Both the position numbers and the translations under genes were made by a program. Under the pieces are notes generated by a model. It was given only the letters and a program-made list of their open reading frames with translations. It ran no database searches and had not been told where the DNA came from. This document shows positions 46,081 to 56,397 of a stretch of DNA of 64,000 nucleotides, piece by piece (positions within the stretch are counted from its first letter, which is position 1; every line of letters begins with the position of its first letter). Location: assembly GCF_900188025.1 (NCBI RefSeq), contig NZ_FZNO01000001.1, forward strand, positions 337,616 to 401,615, given 5' to 3'. The DNA comes from Blastococcus mobilis (GTDB lineage Bacteria > Actinomycetota > Actinomycetes > Mycobacteriales > Geodermatophilaceae).

Positions 46081-47806
46081 ATGAGGACGAGCGAGACCGA
46101 TGTACTCGTCGTGGGGCTGGTCCCACCGGGGTGACGCTGGGCTGTGAGCTGCGGCGGCGTGGCATCGACTGTCGGGTGATCGACAAGGCCGTCCAGTTCC
46201 ATCACCGCTCCCGCGGCAAGGGCCTGCAGCCCCGCAGCCTCGAGGTCTTCGACGACCTGGGGATCGTCGAGTCGGTTCTGCAGCTCGGTCGGCGGGACAA
46301 CCATCTACGCCTCTACGTCGGCGGGCGACTGACCGCTGACGTGCGCCTGCCGGCGCGGCCCGCGCGTCCGGGCCTTCCGTATCCGGATCTGTTGATCCTT
46401 CCGCAGTGGTGCACCGAACAGGTTCTGCGGAACCGGCTGGAGAGCCTCGGCGGCACGGTGGAACTCGGCCTCGATCTCTCGGACCTCGCCCAGGACCAGC
46501 GTGGGGTCACGGCCACGCTGAGCTCCGAGACCGGCCACGCCGCCCCTCAACGCGTTCGGGCACGGTACGTGGTCGCCTGCGACGGCGGGCGCAGCGCCGT
46601 CCGGAGCCTCGTGGGGCTGCGCATGGAGGGCACCTCGAGGACCCAGCATTTCGTCCTGGGCGACGTGCGCATCGACGGCCTCGAGCCGGGGATCTCCTAC
46701 GCCTGGTTCGACGGCGCGGACTACCTGGCCGCGGATCCGCTGTCCGGAACCGGCACCTGGCAGGTGCAGGCCAGCGCCCCGGTCGCAGCGGACGGCAGCG
46801 TGGAGCCCGCGTCGCTGGAGCTCTTCCAGCGGCTGTTCGACGAACGCGGGCTGCCCGGCGTCCGTCTCCACGACGCCACGTGGCTGTCCGACTTCTCACC
46901 CCGAGTGGCCGTGGTCGACCGCTATCGCGTCGGGCGGATCTTCGTGGCCGGGGACGCCGCCCACGTGCACAGCCCCGCCGGAGGGCAGGGCATGAACACC
47001 GGCATCCAGGATGCCTACAACCTCGGCTGGAAGCTGGCGCTCGTGCTGCAGGACAAGGCGTCCGACCGGCTGCTCGACACCTACCAGGAGGAGCGCCTCC
47101 CGGTAGCCCGGTCGGTCCTCGAGGGCAGCGACACCGGACACAACGCCGTCTTCTCGCCCCATCCGGTGATACGGGTGGTGCGAGAAAGAGTGCTGACGCC
47201 GCTTCTGCAGCTGAGCGCCGTCCAGCGGGCGATCCTGAACCGCGCCGCGGAGCTGGGCGTGGGATACCGGAGCAGCTCGCTCGGGCTGGAGGGGCAGGCG
47301 TCCTTCCCGCGGAGGCCGTCGCGGGTCGACGGCGACCCGCCGGTGGGCCTGATCGAACGGCTCCGCTTCTCCCGGGGTCCGCATGCGGGCGACCGGGCCC
47401 CGGACGCCCGCGGACACGACGCCCTGGGTGGGTCCGCCCGGCTGTTCGACCACTTCCGCGGTCCGCACTGGTCCCTGCTGCTGTTCACCGGTACGGCCGC
47501 CGGTCGGGACGAGCGCGCGCGGCTCGCAGGAATCGCTCGTCGGGTCGACGCAGCGCCGGGTGCGGACGTCCGGTCCTGCGTCGTCCTGCCGGCGGGAACG
47601 TCGCTCGCGGACCGGCCTGAGGAACCTGCCTTCCTCGATGCGGACGGGGAGGCGCACCGTCTGTACGGCGCCGAGGGCGGTGGCGCCTACCTGTGCGTCC
47701 CGACGGCTACATCGGGCACCGCCGGCAGCCCGCCGAGGAGCGCGCCGTACTGGAGTACCTCGACAGAGTCCATGGCGGGCCGAGGTCGGCGTCGGTGAGT
47801 CACTGA
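46081..47806 (+). pseudogene. FAD-dependent aromatic monooxygenase (MhpA/PheA type), two frameshifts
   Basis: ATG 46081 after GGAGGGAAG starts RTSETDVLVVG; the FAD motif then continues in another frame as AGPTGVTLGCELRRRGIDC, so one G is missing in the run at 46113-46116. The body is complete (YVVACDGGRSAVRSLVGL, IFVAGDAAHVHSPAGGQGMN, DAYNLGWKLALVLQ). Near 47697, after GGGAYLCV, the frame changes again: PDGYIGHRRQPAEERAVLEY continues to a TGA at 47804-47806. Both breaks fall inside conserved segments. The C-terminal thioredoxin-like domain was present. It would have hydroxylated an aromatic substrate. Confidence 0.82.
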
Positions 47807-47858
47807 GGGAGGCCAGGCGTTCCGCGTCCTGGCCGCGAAGCACATCCAGGAGGCTGCG

Positions 47859-48929
47859 ATGACCCGCGGGCCGAGGGGCCCCGAGCCGGAACCGCCCTCG
47901 GCGCTGCGCACGCCCGCGCCCGACCCGGCGGCCTCCGGAGGGTCCGATGTCCACGTGGTGGTGGGCGCCGGCGGCGCGGTCGGCCGGCTGGTCGTGGCGC
48001 ATCTGCACGCGGCCGGGGCCAGGGTGCGGGCCGTGACCCGGAACGGGCGCGACGTCGGCACGCCCGACGTGGAGTGCGTGGCGGCGGACGCCCGGGACGG
48101 CGCGGCCCTCACCGCCGCATGCCGCGGGGCGGCCAGCGTCTATCACTGCGTCATGCCGGTGCTCGGACGCTGGACCGAGCAGTTCCCGGTGATCACCGAC
48201 GCCCTGGTCGAGGCAGCGAGCACCGTGGGGGCGCGGCTGGTCTACGCCGACGACACGTGGATGTACGACCGGGTTCGCGGCCCCATGGCCGAGGAAACCC
48301 CGTGGCGACCGGTGAGCACCAAGGGCGTCCTCCGGGCCTGGATCGCCGAACGCATGCTCCACGCGGCCGCCGGCGGCCGTCTGCAGGTGAGCATCGCTCG
48401 TGCGGGGGAGCTCTACGGGCCCGGTGTGCGGTCCCTCATCGCGGGCAACGTCTTCGCTTCGGCGCTGCGCGGTCGGCCGGTGCACTGGGTCGGCGACGCC
48501 GACCTCCCGCTGACCCCCACGTATGTCGATGACTTCGCGAGGACCGTGGCCGTCCTGGGCCTGCAGGACGGGGCGGACGCAGCGGTCTCGCACGTACCGC
48601 ACCCCGAGCCGACCACTGGCCGCACCTTGGCTGCCGAGGCATGCCGGCAGGCCGGCACCCGTCTGGTGCTGCTGCGGCACGGGAGCAGGCAGGTACGGGC
48701 GCTCGGCTGGTTCCTACCCCTCGCACGTGAGGGCGCGGAACTGGTCTACCAGTTCGAGCAGCCGTTCGTGGTCGACGGCCGCCGCGCCGCGGACGCCTTC
48801 GGACTCGTCCCCACCTCGTACGAGTACGGCGTCCGCCGGACGCTGTCCGCCATCCGTGCCGCGGAACCGGGGCCCGGTGTCCCCACGGCCGCCGCTGGGG
48901 GACGTGACGCAAGGGGCCCGGACACCTGA
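47859..48929 (+). CDS. NAD(P)-binding extended-SDR protein (epimerase/dehydratase-like)
   Basis: A 356-residue protein with the Rossmann motif VHVVVGAGGAVGRLVVAHL at residues ~30-48, and later WMYDRVRGPMAEETPWRPVST and ARAGELYGPGVRSL, as in extended SDRs. The usual catalytic Tyr-x-x-x-Lys appears altered (VSTKGVLRAWIAERML), so it may be an atypical SDR that binds the nucleotide without classic catalysis. ATG 47859 has AGGAGG six bases upstream. It follows the broken monooxygenase by 52 bases and was probably in its operon. Confidence 0.8.
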   Translation: MTRGPRGPEPEPPSALRTPAPDPAASGGSDVHVVVGAGGAVGRLVVAHLHAAGARVRAVTRNGRDVGTPDVECVAADARDGAALTAACRGAASVYHCVMPVLGRWTEQFPVITDALVEAASTVGARLVYADDTWMYDRVRGPMAEETPWRPVSTKGVLRAWIAERMLHAAAGGRLQVSIARAGELYGPGVRSLIAGNVFASALRGRPVHWVGDADLPLTPTYVDDFARTVAVLGLQDGADAAVSHVPHPEPTTGRTLAAEACRQAGTRLVLLRHGSRQVRALGWFLPLAREGAELVYQFEQPFVVDGRRAADAFGLVPTSYEYGVRRTLSAIRAAEPGPGVPTAAAGGRDARGPDT

Positions 48930-49208
48930 GCGGCGGACGACTCCTGCGCGCCTGACTGCCGGGTCGAGGACGTGGGACCGGGGGTGGCGCGTGATGTTGC
49001 CGTCGAGGTAGACGCGGGTCGCGACGGCGACCTCGAGTGGCAGGGGCGCGCGTTCCGAGGTCACAGCCCGCGGTATCGCCGGGAACGGAACCCGACCCGG
49101 CGACGGCACGGCCAGTGCGCGGCACGGGCGATCCGGCCTGCGGCTCCATCCTCCTTGGCGCGTGCCTCCGAAGAGAGCACGCTGGGGCGTGGCCACGAGG
49201 GGGTCGCC

Positions 49209-52200
49209 ATGCCCACCATCCCGTCCAGGGACCGGACCGAGATCATCGACGACATCCGGAGGTACGCCCAGGAGCGGCAGACCCCGGAGCAGCAGCGGCT
49301 GTTCCAGACGTTCGTCGGGCAGTACTACCGGCACGTCGCTCGCGACGACCTGGCGGCTCGGTCGGTGCACGACCTGTACGGCGCCGCGATGTCGCACCTG
49401 ACCCTCGCCCTCGACCGAGCGCCAGGTGCACCCGCAGTGCGGGTGTACTCCCCGGATTTCGAGGAGCACGGCTTCGGTTCGGCGCACACCGTCGTCGACA
49501 TCGTGACCGACGACATGCCGTTCGTCGTCGACTCGGCGACGACGGAGGTCATCCGGCACGGCCTCGGACTGCATCTCACCGTGCACCCTGTCGTCTCGGT
49601 ACGTCGCGACACAGGGGGGCGGCTCGTCGGCATCCTCTCCCCGCACGATCCGACGTCGGGAACGGTGTCCGAGTCGTTCGTCCACCTGGAGGTCGACCGG
49701 CAGACCGACGCCGCGGTGGTGGACGGCCTGGGCCGGGACGTCCTCCGCGTCCTGGGCGACGTGCGTGCCGCGGTCGAGGACTGGTCAGGGATGCGCGAGC
49801 AAGCCCTCGCGGTTGCCGACCTCGTGGCGATCGAGGCAACGGCCCTCGACGAGGACGATCGGAAGGAGGCGGCCGCCCTGCTGCGGTGGCTCGCAGACGA
49901 CCACTTCACGTTCCTCGGTTACCGCGAGTACGAGCTGGGCAGAGAGGGCGGCGAGGACGCGCTGTGCGCCGTCCCGGGGACGGGGCTGGGCCTGCTGCGC
50001 GACAGCCGGAGCCGCCCGATCTCGCACAGCTTCGCGAAACTGCCGCCCGAGGTTCGGCAGAAGGCGCGCGAGCCCGGGCTGCTCAACCTCACCAAGGCGA
50101 ACTCGCGGTCGACCGTCCACAAGCCCAACTACCTGGACTACATCGGCGTCAAGTCGCTGAGCCCCGAGGGTGCCGCGCTCGGGGAACGGCGCTTCCTCGG
50201 CCTCATGACGAGCGCGGCCTACCGGCAATCGCCCAGGGACATCCCGGTCCTCCGCCGCAAGGTGCAGGCCGTGCTGGACCGGGCCGGCTACCCACCGGAC
50301 AGCTTCGACGGGCGGATGCTGCTGAACATCCTCGAGGACTACCCCCGCGAAGAGCTGTTCCAGATCGACCCGGGGGAGCTGTACGAGGCGGCGACGGCCA
50401 TCCTCGACATCCAGGACCGTCAGCGCCTCCGCCTCCTCGTGCGTCGTGACATGTTCGGCCGCTTCATGTCCTGCCTGGTGTACCTGCCGCGCGACCGGCT
50501 CACCACGGCTCTGCGCACCCGCATCGAAGGCATCCTGCAGGCGGCCTTCGAGGGCGTGAGCACGCAGTACGCCACGCAGGTGAGCGAATCGGTCCTGGCC
50601 CGGCTGCACATCACCGTCCACACCGAACCCGGCGCGGTCCCGGAGTACGACGTCGCCGGGATCGAGGCCCGGCTCGTCGCGGCGATGCGCTCGTGGAGCG
50701 ACGACCTGTACGACGCGCTGGTCGACCAGCTCGGCGAGGAACGCGGGGTCGCCCTCCACGACCGCTACGCCGAGGCGTTCCCGGCGGCCTACCGGCACGA
50801 CACCCCTGCTGCCGCGGCCGTCGTCGACATCGGGCGGATGGAGGGACTCGGCGGTGGCGACGACCTCGCGATGCACCTGTACCGACCGCTGGAGGCCGCG
50901 CCGGGCACGCTGCGGTTCAAGCTGTTCCGTCACGGTCAGTCCGTCACCCTCTCCGACGTCCTTCCCCTCCTGGAGAACATGGGCGTCCACGTCGTCGACG
51001 AGCGCCCGTACGAGGTGCGACCTGCCGGTGCCGATCCGGTCTGGATCTACGATTTCGGGCTACGCCATGAGCAGATGCCCGACCTCGACACCGACGGGAT
51101 GCGGGAGCGCTTCCAAGAGGCCTTCGCCATGGTCTGGTGCGGCGACCTGGAGAACGACGGGCTCAACCGACTGGTTCTCCGCGCCGGGCTACGGGGACGA
51201 GAGGTGGCCGTCGTCCGGGCCTACGCGAAGTACCTCCGGCAGGTCGGCGCCACCTTCGCCCTGGACTACACCGTGACGACCCTGACCAACCATCCCGGGC
51301 TCGCCCGCCGGCTGTTCGAGCTCTTCCGGGTCCGGCTGGATCCGGATCACACCGGGGACCGGGATCTCACCGCCAAGCACATCGTCCACGACTTCGAGAG
51401 CGGGCTCGACGCCGTCACCAGCCTCAACGAGGACCGGGTCCTGCGCGCCCTGCTCCGGATCGTGGAGGCGACTCTGCGGACCAACTACTTCCAGGCCGGA
51501 CCCCACGGTGAGCCCGAGCCGTGGATCTCGATCAAACTCGCCCCGGCGCAGATCCCCGACCTGCCCCTCCCACGGCCGATGTTCGAGATCTTCGTGTACT
51601 CGCCCCGCGTCGAGGGCGTCCACCTGCGCGGTGGGCCGGTCGCCCGCGGCGGCCTGCGCTGGTCCGACCGGCCGGAGGACTTCCGCACCGAGGTGCTCGG
51701 GCTGATGAAGGCGCAGACGGTGAAGAACGCCGTGATCGTGCCGGTCGGCGCCAAGGGCGGCTTCGTCGTCAAGAACCCGCCCAAGGACCGGGACCGGCTG
51801 CAGGCCGAGGTCGTCGCCTGCTACTCGGCATTCATCCGTGGACTGCTCTCCGTGACCGACAACCTCGTGGCGGGCGAGGTCGTCCCGCCCGAGCGCGTGG
51901 TGCGCCACGACGAGGACGACGCGTATCTCGTCGTGGCCGCCGACAAGGGCACCGCGACCTTCTCCGACATCGCCAACGCCATTTCTCGGGAGTACGGGTT
52001 CTGGCTGGGGGACGCGTTCGCGTCAGGGGGGTCGGCCGGCTACGACCACAAGGCGATGGGCATCACGGCGCGAGGAGCCTGGATCTCGGTCCAGCGCCAC
52101 TTCCGCGGCCTCGGCGTCGACGTGCAGAACGACGACGTCACGGTGGCCGGGATCGGGGACATGTCGGGAGACGTCTTCGGCAACGGCATGCTGCTCTCCC

Positions 52201-54047
52201 GGCACATCCGCTTGGTGGCTGCCTTCGACCATCGGCATGTCTTCCTGGACCCCGATCCGGATCCGGCGGCGAGCTTCGCCGAGCGCACCCGGCTGTTCGA
52301 CCTCCCCGGTTCCAGCTGGGCGGACTACGACGCATCGCGGATCTCGGCCGGAGGCGGTGTCTTCCCGCGGACGGCGAAGACCGTTGCGCTCACCCCGGAG
52401 GTCCGGGGCCGGCTGGACGTCACGGCGGAGTTCCTCACCCCGGACGAGCTGATCCGCGCCATCCTGAGAGCCCCCGTCGACCTGCTGTGGAACGGCGGCG
52501 TCGGCACCTACGTCAAGGCCTCGGCGGAGACCCACGCCGAGGTGGGGGACAAGCGCAACGACCAGGTGCGTGTCGACGCCGGCCAACTACGGTGCCGTGT
52601 CGTCGGTGAGGGCGGCAACCTCGGCGTCACGCAGCGGGGCCGGGTCGAGTTCGCGCTCGGGGGCGGGCGCATCAACACCGACGCGATCGACAACTCCGCC
52701 GGAGTGGACTGCTCCGATCACGAGGTCAACATCAAGATCCTTCTCGACCGCGTGGCCGCCGACGGAGACCTCACGGGCAAGCAACGAGATGCCCTGCTCG
52801 CAGAGATGACCGACGAGGTGGGGGAGCTGGTGCTCGGCGACAACGCCGCCCAGACCCGGGCGCTGTACAACGCCGAAGCGCAGGCGCGCGCCATGCTCGA
52901 CGTGCACGTGCGATACCTGAGCGCCCTCGAGCGGTCCGGGCGCCTCAACCGGGCGCTCGAGTTCCTGCCGACGGACGACGAACTGGCCGAGCGCGCGGCG
53001 GCCGGGGGCGGTCTGGTCATGCCCGAGTTCGCCGTCCTGCTGGCCTACTCGAAGATCTGGATATCCGACGAGCTGCTCGCCTCCGACCTCCCCGACGACG
53101 CGTTCCTGTCCGCCGAACTGGCCGACTACTTCCCGACGGCCATCCGGGACCGGTACGCCGACCGCCTGGCGGATCACCCGCTCCGCCGCGAGATCATCGC
53201 GACCTGCGTGACGAACGCGATGGTCAACCGCGCCGGCACCACGTTCGCGTTCCGCCTGGCCGAGGAGATCGGCCTCCCCGTCCCGCACATCGCCCGCGCA
53301 CACCTCGCGAGCTGGGAAATCTTCGGGCTGGCGCAGCTGCACGCCGAGATCGAGTCGCTGGCCGATGTCTCGACGGACACCCAGATCCGGCTCCGGCTCG
53401 AGGGGCGGACGTTGGCCGAACGCGCGAGCCGCTGGCTGCTCCGGAACCGACGTCAGCCACTGGACATCCGAGCGACCGTCCAGCACTTCGGGCCGTCCGT
53501 CCCGCTGCTGGCCGACGAGATACCGCGCCTGCTCGCCGGCTCGCAGGAAGCGGACGAGGCAATCGAGGCCGCGGTCGCCGGCTTCACCGCGGACGGCGTC
53601 CCCGAAGCGCTCGCCCGACGGGTGGCCGGGCTGCCGGCGCTCTTCTCCGCGTTGGACGTCATCGACGTGGCCTCCGCGACCGGCCGGGAGTGGGAGCAGG
53701 TGGCCGCTGTCTACGTCGCTCTCGGCCCACAGCTGCACCTCGACTGGCTGCGCGAGCGCATCCTGCGGCTTCCCCGTGACGACCGATGGCAGGCCCTGGC
53801 CCGTGCGGCGCTCCGCGACGACCTCTACGCCGTCCGGGCCTCGCTGACCGCCGACGTCTTGCAGGTGGGTGACCCCGCGCAGCACAGTGCCGAGCTGATC
53901 CAGCAGTGGTTCACGCGCAGTGAACCGGCCGTCGGCCGATGTCTCGCCGTCCTCCAGGACGTCGCCGCCGACGACCGGGCGGACCTGGCAACGCTCTCCG
54001 TGGCCCTGCGCGAGGTCCGTAGTCTGGTGTCGAGTCGGTCCGGGTGA
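49209..54047 (+). CDS. gdh2: NAD-dependent glutamate dehydrogenase, large (~180 kDa) type
   Basis: A 1612-residue cytoplasmic enzyme that deaminates glutamate to 2-oxoglutarate, the L-GDH class found in Streptomyces and Mycobacterium. ATG 49209 (MPTIPSRDRTEIIDDIRRY) is chosen because family similarity begins there and GAGGGGG precedes it; the frame is open further upstream without similarity. N-terminal ~700 residues: ACT-like regulatory segments (HTVVDIVTDDMPFVVDSATT, VSTQYATQVSESVLARLHIT). The catalytic core has GGLRWSDRPEDFRTEVLGLM, the Lys in GAKGGFVVKNPP, GSAGYDHKAMGIT and the nucleotide part MSGDVFGNGML and GEGGNLGVTQRGR. The last ~500 residues are helical. Regulation by amino acids is known for the class; no site is seen here. 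Confidence 0.95.
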   Translation: MPTIPSRDRTEIIDDIRRYAQERQTPEQQRLFQTFVGQYYRHVARDDLAARSVHDLYGAAMSHLTLALDRAPGAPAVRVYSPDFEEHGFGSAHTVVDIVTDDMPFVVDSATTEVIRHGLGLHLTVHPVVSVRRDTGGRLVGILSPHDPTSGTVSESFVHLEVDRQTDAAVVDGLGRDVLRVLGDVRAAVEDWSGMREQALAVADLVAIEATALDEDDRKEAAALLRWLADDHFTFLGYREYELGREGGEDALCAVPGTGLGLLRDSRSRPISHSFAKLPPEVRQKAREPGLLNLTKANSRSTVHKPNYLDYIGVKSLSPEGAALGERRFLGLMTSAAYRQSPRDIPVLRRKVQAVLDRAGYPPDSFDGRMLLNILEDYPREELFQIDPGELYEAATAILDIQDRQRLRLLVRRDMFGRFMSCLVYLPRDRLTTALRTRIEGILQAAFEGVSTQYATQVSESVLARLHITVHTEPGAVPEYDVAGIEARLVAAMRSWSDDLYDALVDQLGEERGVALHDRYAEAFPAAYRHDTPAAAAVVDIGRMEGLGGGDDLAMHLYRPLEAAPGTLRFKLFRHGQSVTLSDVLPLLENMGVHVVDERPYEVRPAGADPVWIYDFGLRHEQMPDLDTDGMRERFQEAFAMVWCGDLENDGLNRLVLRAGLRGREVAVVRAYAKYLRQVGATFALDYTVTTLTNHPGLARRLFELFRVRLDPDHTGDRDLTAKHIVHDFESGLDAVTSLNEDRVLRALLRIVEATLRTNYFQAGPHGEPEPWISIKLAPAQIPDLPLPRPMFEIFVYSPRVEGVHLRGGPVARGGLRWSDRPEDFRTEVLGLMKAQTVKNAVIVPVGAKGGFVVKNPPKDRDRLQAEVVACYSAFIRGLLSVTDNLVAGEVVPPERVVRHDEDDAYLVVAADKGTATFSDIANAISREYGFWLGDAFASGGSAGYDHKAMGITARGAWISVQRHFRGLGVDVQNDDVTVAGIGDMSGDVFGNGMLLSRHIRLVAAFDHRHVFLDPDPDPAASFAERTRLFDLPGSSWADYDASRISAGGGVFPRTAKTVALTPEVRGRLDVTAEFLTPDELIRAILRAPVDLLWNGGVGTYVKASAETHAEVGDKRNDQVRVDAGQLRCRVVGEGGNLGVTQRGRVEFALGGGRINTDAIDNSAGVDCSDHEVNIKILLDRVAADGDLTGKQRDALLAEMTDEVGELVLGDNAAQTRALYNAEAQARAMLDVHVRYLSALERSGRLNRALEFLPTDDELAERAAAGGGLVMPEFAVLLAYSKIWISDELLASDLPDDAFLSAELADYFPTAIRDRYADRLADHPLRREIIATCVTNAMVNRAGTTFAFRLAEEIGLPVPHIARAHLASWEIFGLAQLHAEIESLADVSTDTQIRLRLEGRTLAERASRWLLRNRRQPLDIRATVQHFGPSVPLLADEIPRLLAGSQEADEAIEAAVAGFTADGVPEALARRVAGLPALFSALDVIDVASATGREWEQVAAVYVALGPQLHLDWLRERILRLPRDDRWQALARAALRDDLYAVRASLTADVLQVGDPAQHSAELIQQWFTRSEPAVGRCLAVLQDVAADDRADLATLSVALREVRSLVSSRSG

Positions 54048-54076
54048 CAGAGAGCTGAGTCCCGATGACCCTGACG

Positions 54077-54346
54077 TCACAGGACGGGGTGGGCCGGCAC
54101 CCCGCTGCTCTGCTCGATGTCCCGTGCGGCGATGTCGAGCAGGAGATGGCTCAGCTCCGACAGGGCCCGGGCGGCCGCCAGTTCGTCGCCGATCCGGGGC
54201 ACGTCACGGTCCGCGGGGTTGAGCCTGGCGAGCCCTGTGCCGGCCAGGGCGTCGGCACCACCTGTGCGCAAGCGGGCGACCGCGCGCGTGCGCCCTTCGT
54301 GCTCGTCGATGTCGACGTGAACGGTCCATGTCTTCACGGCGTCCAT
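54077..54346 (-). CDS. DUF1876 domain-containing protein
   Basis: An 89-residue small protein: [60 protein letters not shown]. This is the DUF1876 pattern, a small double-stranded-RNA-binding-like fold common in Actinobacteria, of unknown role. Convergent with the glutamate dehydrogenase gene. Confidence 0.88.
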   Translation of the reverse strand: MDAVKTWTVHVDIDEHEGRTRAVARLRTGGADALAGTGLARLNPADRDVPRIGDELAAARALSELSHLLLDIAARDIEQSSGVPAHPVL

Positions 54347-54448
54347 GGCGATCCCATCGGTCCGGGCCAGGCCCCGGAACCTCGATCTCGACGACGGGCA
54401 CGGCTGTTCGTTCGGCGCGGTCGGTCGCCGTCTCCTGGTCCGTCAGCC

Positions 54449-54742
54449 ATGTGCTGCTCCGGCGCCGAGTGCTGCTGGTCCGAGGACACGGTGGCCGAGC
54501 TGACCACGTGCATCCGCACCGACCTCGACTGCGCCGGCGTGTGCGGCACCGGACGGATGCTGTCCCGGCACACCGGCTACGACGCCGACCTGACGCGAGC
54601 GGTACTGGGGGCCCGCGCGGCGGCGTGCACGGCCTGCGGGGACCAGTGCGAGTCCCACGCCGGCAGGCAGGCGGTCAGCGTTCCAGCACGACGGCGAACG
54701 TCTTCCCCGCGTCGGTGGACTGCAGCAGACCGTTGTCGGTGA
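54449..54742 (+). pseudogene. Truncated four-helix-bundle copper-binding (DUF326-type) protein
   Basis: The frame reads CCSGAECCWSEDTVAELTTC, IRTDLDCAGVCGTGRMLSRH, DLTRAVLGARAAACTACGDQ and CESHAG, with the regularly spaced Cys of the DUF326/Csp copper-storage helices. Intact relatives are longer on both sides: a first Cys helix before this point, and after CESHAG two more helices. Here the end runs antisense into the 3' end of the BNR lipoprotein gene without further Cys. About half the bundle is left, so it is probably a remnant. Confidence 0.65.
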
Positions 54743-55580
54743 CGACGGCGATCCGCTGCGACCCGCCGTCGCCGGGGGCTGCGGCCACGGCGTGTGGGGC
54801 TGCACCCAGCCGCGCCGCCTGCTGCCAGGTCCCGGCCCCGTCGGTGCTGGTCCAGACCGTGCCCTCCGGGTCGACGCCGACCGCGGTGGTGCCGTCGCCG
54901 GACCAGGTGACCACCTGCAACAGCGGCGCGGTCTCGACGAGGGACCACGAGGAGCCGGCGTCTGCCGACCGCAGGAGTCCCTGCTGCGTGGTGGCCAGCA
55001 GGTTGCTGTCGTCCGGCGCGGCGGCGAGGGTGTGCGGTTCGTCGGGGATCTGCAGCTGCTCCCACGTCCGGCCGTCGGCGCTGCGGAGCAGCGTCCCGTC
55101 GTAGCCGAGGATGCCTGCGTCGCTGACGGTGAGGGCGTGGAAGTCCGACTGTCCCTGTCGGGACACCGGCTCCCATGTCGCGCCCCCGTCGGTGGTCTCG
55201 ATGAGGCCCACGGGTTGCGGCAGGTCGACCCGCAGCCCCGGATGCCCGGAGGCCAGGTAGTGGTCGGCGCCGGCCACGGTGAAGCCCATGAGGTCGATGA
55301 CCGGGCCGACCGCGGTCAGTTCACCGCCCTCGCCGACCTCGAAGAGCCCCTCATGGGTCGCCAGGCGCAGGGTCCCGTCCCCGGGGTCGATCGCGACCCC
55401 GTGGACGTGTGCGGACGGCAGCGTGCCGGGTTCGGCCGTCCGCGGGTCCTCGGCGGCGGTTCCGGACTGCGAGGAGGAGCACCCGGACAGGAGTGCCACC
55501 AGGACGGTCGCCGCCCAACCGGTGCGCGCGACCGCTCGGCGACCGACGGTGAGGGGCAGGTGAGCGTGGGGCTCGAGCAA
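54675..55580 (-). CDS. Sialidase-like BNR-repeat lipoprotein (F510_1955 type)
   Basis: A 301-residue secreted lipoprotein: signal segment GWAATVLVALLSGC with lipobox LLSGC, then a beta-propeller of repeats with Asp-box motifs (TTDGGATWEPV, RSADGRTWEQL, RSADAGSSWSLV, STDGAGTWQQA, STDAGKTFAVV). AHVHGVAIDP after the lipobox is typical of the F510_1955 group, often found with copper and DUF305 genes. Enzymatic activity is not shown for the group. The start appears to be TTG 55580 with GGAG six bases upstream. It has two same-strand metal-associated genes upstream. Confidence 0.82.
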   Translation of the reverse strand: MLEPHAHLPLTVGRRAVARTGWAATVLVALLSGCSSSQSGTAAEDPRTAEPGTLPSAHVHGVAIDPGDGTLRLATHEGLFEVGEGGELTAVGPVIDLMGFTVAGADHYLASGHPGLRVDLPQPVGLIETTDGGATWEPVSRQGQSDFHALTVSDAGILGYDGTLLRSADGRTWEQLQIPDEPHTLAAAPDDSNLLATTQQGLLRSADAGSSWSLVETAPLLQVVTWSGDGTTAVGVDPEGTVWTSTDGAGTWQQAARLGAAPHAVAAAPGDGGSQRIAVVTDNGLLQSTDAGKTFAVVLER

Positions 55581-55668
55581 GGAGATCTCCGAGTTTCGGT
55601 GCGGGGGGGGCGATGTGAGTGGGGATGCGGCGGGGCGGGCGAGCCGGCCCGCCCCGCCGTGTCCTCGC

Positions 55669-56301
55669 TCAGCCGCCGAGCTCGGCGAGCAGCCGCTCCA
55701 TGTCGGCGATCTCCACCGCCTGGCTGTCCCGGATGGATTCGGCCATCGCGATCGCGTCGGCGTTCTGGCCCTGGGCCACCTCGGTCTCGGCCATCTGGAT
55801 CGCGCCGCGGTGGTGCTCGGCCATCATCCGGAGGAACAACCGGTCGAACTCCGGGCCGGAGGCGGCCATGAGGGCCTGCATGTCCTGCTCGGCCATCTCG
55901 CCCATGTCGCCGTGGTCCGTGCTGCCGTGGCCGGTGTCGCCCTCGACTCCCCACTGGTCCAGCCAGCCGGTGAGGGTGTCGATCTCCGGTGCCTGGGCGG
56001 CCTCGATCCGCGTGGCCAGGTCGAGGACGCGCGGGTCGGCGGCCCGGCCGTCGGCCAGCTGCGCCATCTCGATCGCGGACTCATGGTGGGGCAGCATGCC
56101 CTGGGCGAACCTGACGTCGGCGTCGTTGAACGCGCCGTCGTCGCTGTCGGAAGGGTCGGACGAGGACCCACCGCTGCTGGTCATGGAGGCGTGACCGGCG
56201 GCGTCGGAGGTGTCGTCGGCGCAGCCGCCGAGGACGAGGGCGCCGGCCACGAGCGAGCCGGCGAGGCGTGCGGCGGTGAGGCGTGCGGTGGTGCGGATCA
56301 T
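55669..56301 (-). CDS. DUF305 lipoprotein
   Basis: A 210-residue secreted lipoprotein: signal peptide with lipobox VLGGC, a Ser/Asp-rich linker, then the DUF305 ferritin-like helical pair, FAQGMLPHHESAIEMAQLAD and MMAEHHRGAIQMAETEVAQG, each with the His-His and Met residues proposed to bind metal. DUF305 genes commonly accompany copper-resistance genes. ATG 56301 is chosen because the signal peptide begins there. Confidence 0.9.
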   Translation of the reverse strand: MIRTTARLTAARLAGSLVAGALVLGGCADDTSDAAGHASMTSSGGSSSDPSDSDDGAFNDADVRFAQGMLPHHESAIEMAQLADGRAADPRVLDLATRIEAAQAPEIDTLTGWLDQWGVEGDTGHGSTDHGDMGEMAEQDMQALMAASGPEFDRLFLRMMAEHHRGAIQMAETEVAQGQNADAIAMAESIRDSQAVEIADMERLLAELGG

Positions 56302-56397
56302 GGGACAGGTCTCTTCTCTGCGCAGTGGTGGGATCGAAGGCATGCCAGGACTGCCCCGTGTGCAGCAGATGCTGGGCGGGGTGGTCGTGGGTTCGGC

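Noticed and set aside
40797..47702. Programmed ribosomal frameshifting as cause of the broken frames
   Set aside because: The breaks occur in unrelated genes, mostly in simple G/C runs, without an obvious slippery heptamer and pseudoknot; lost bases are the simpler reading.
48930..49208. N-terminal extension of the glutamate dehydrogenase
   Set aside because: The frame is open but has no family similarity before MPTIPSRDR, and a ribosome site precedes that ATG.
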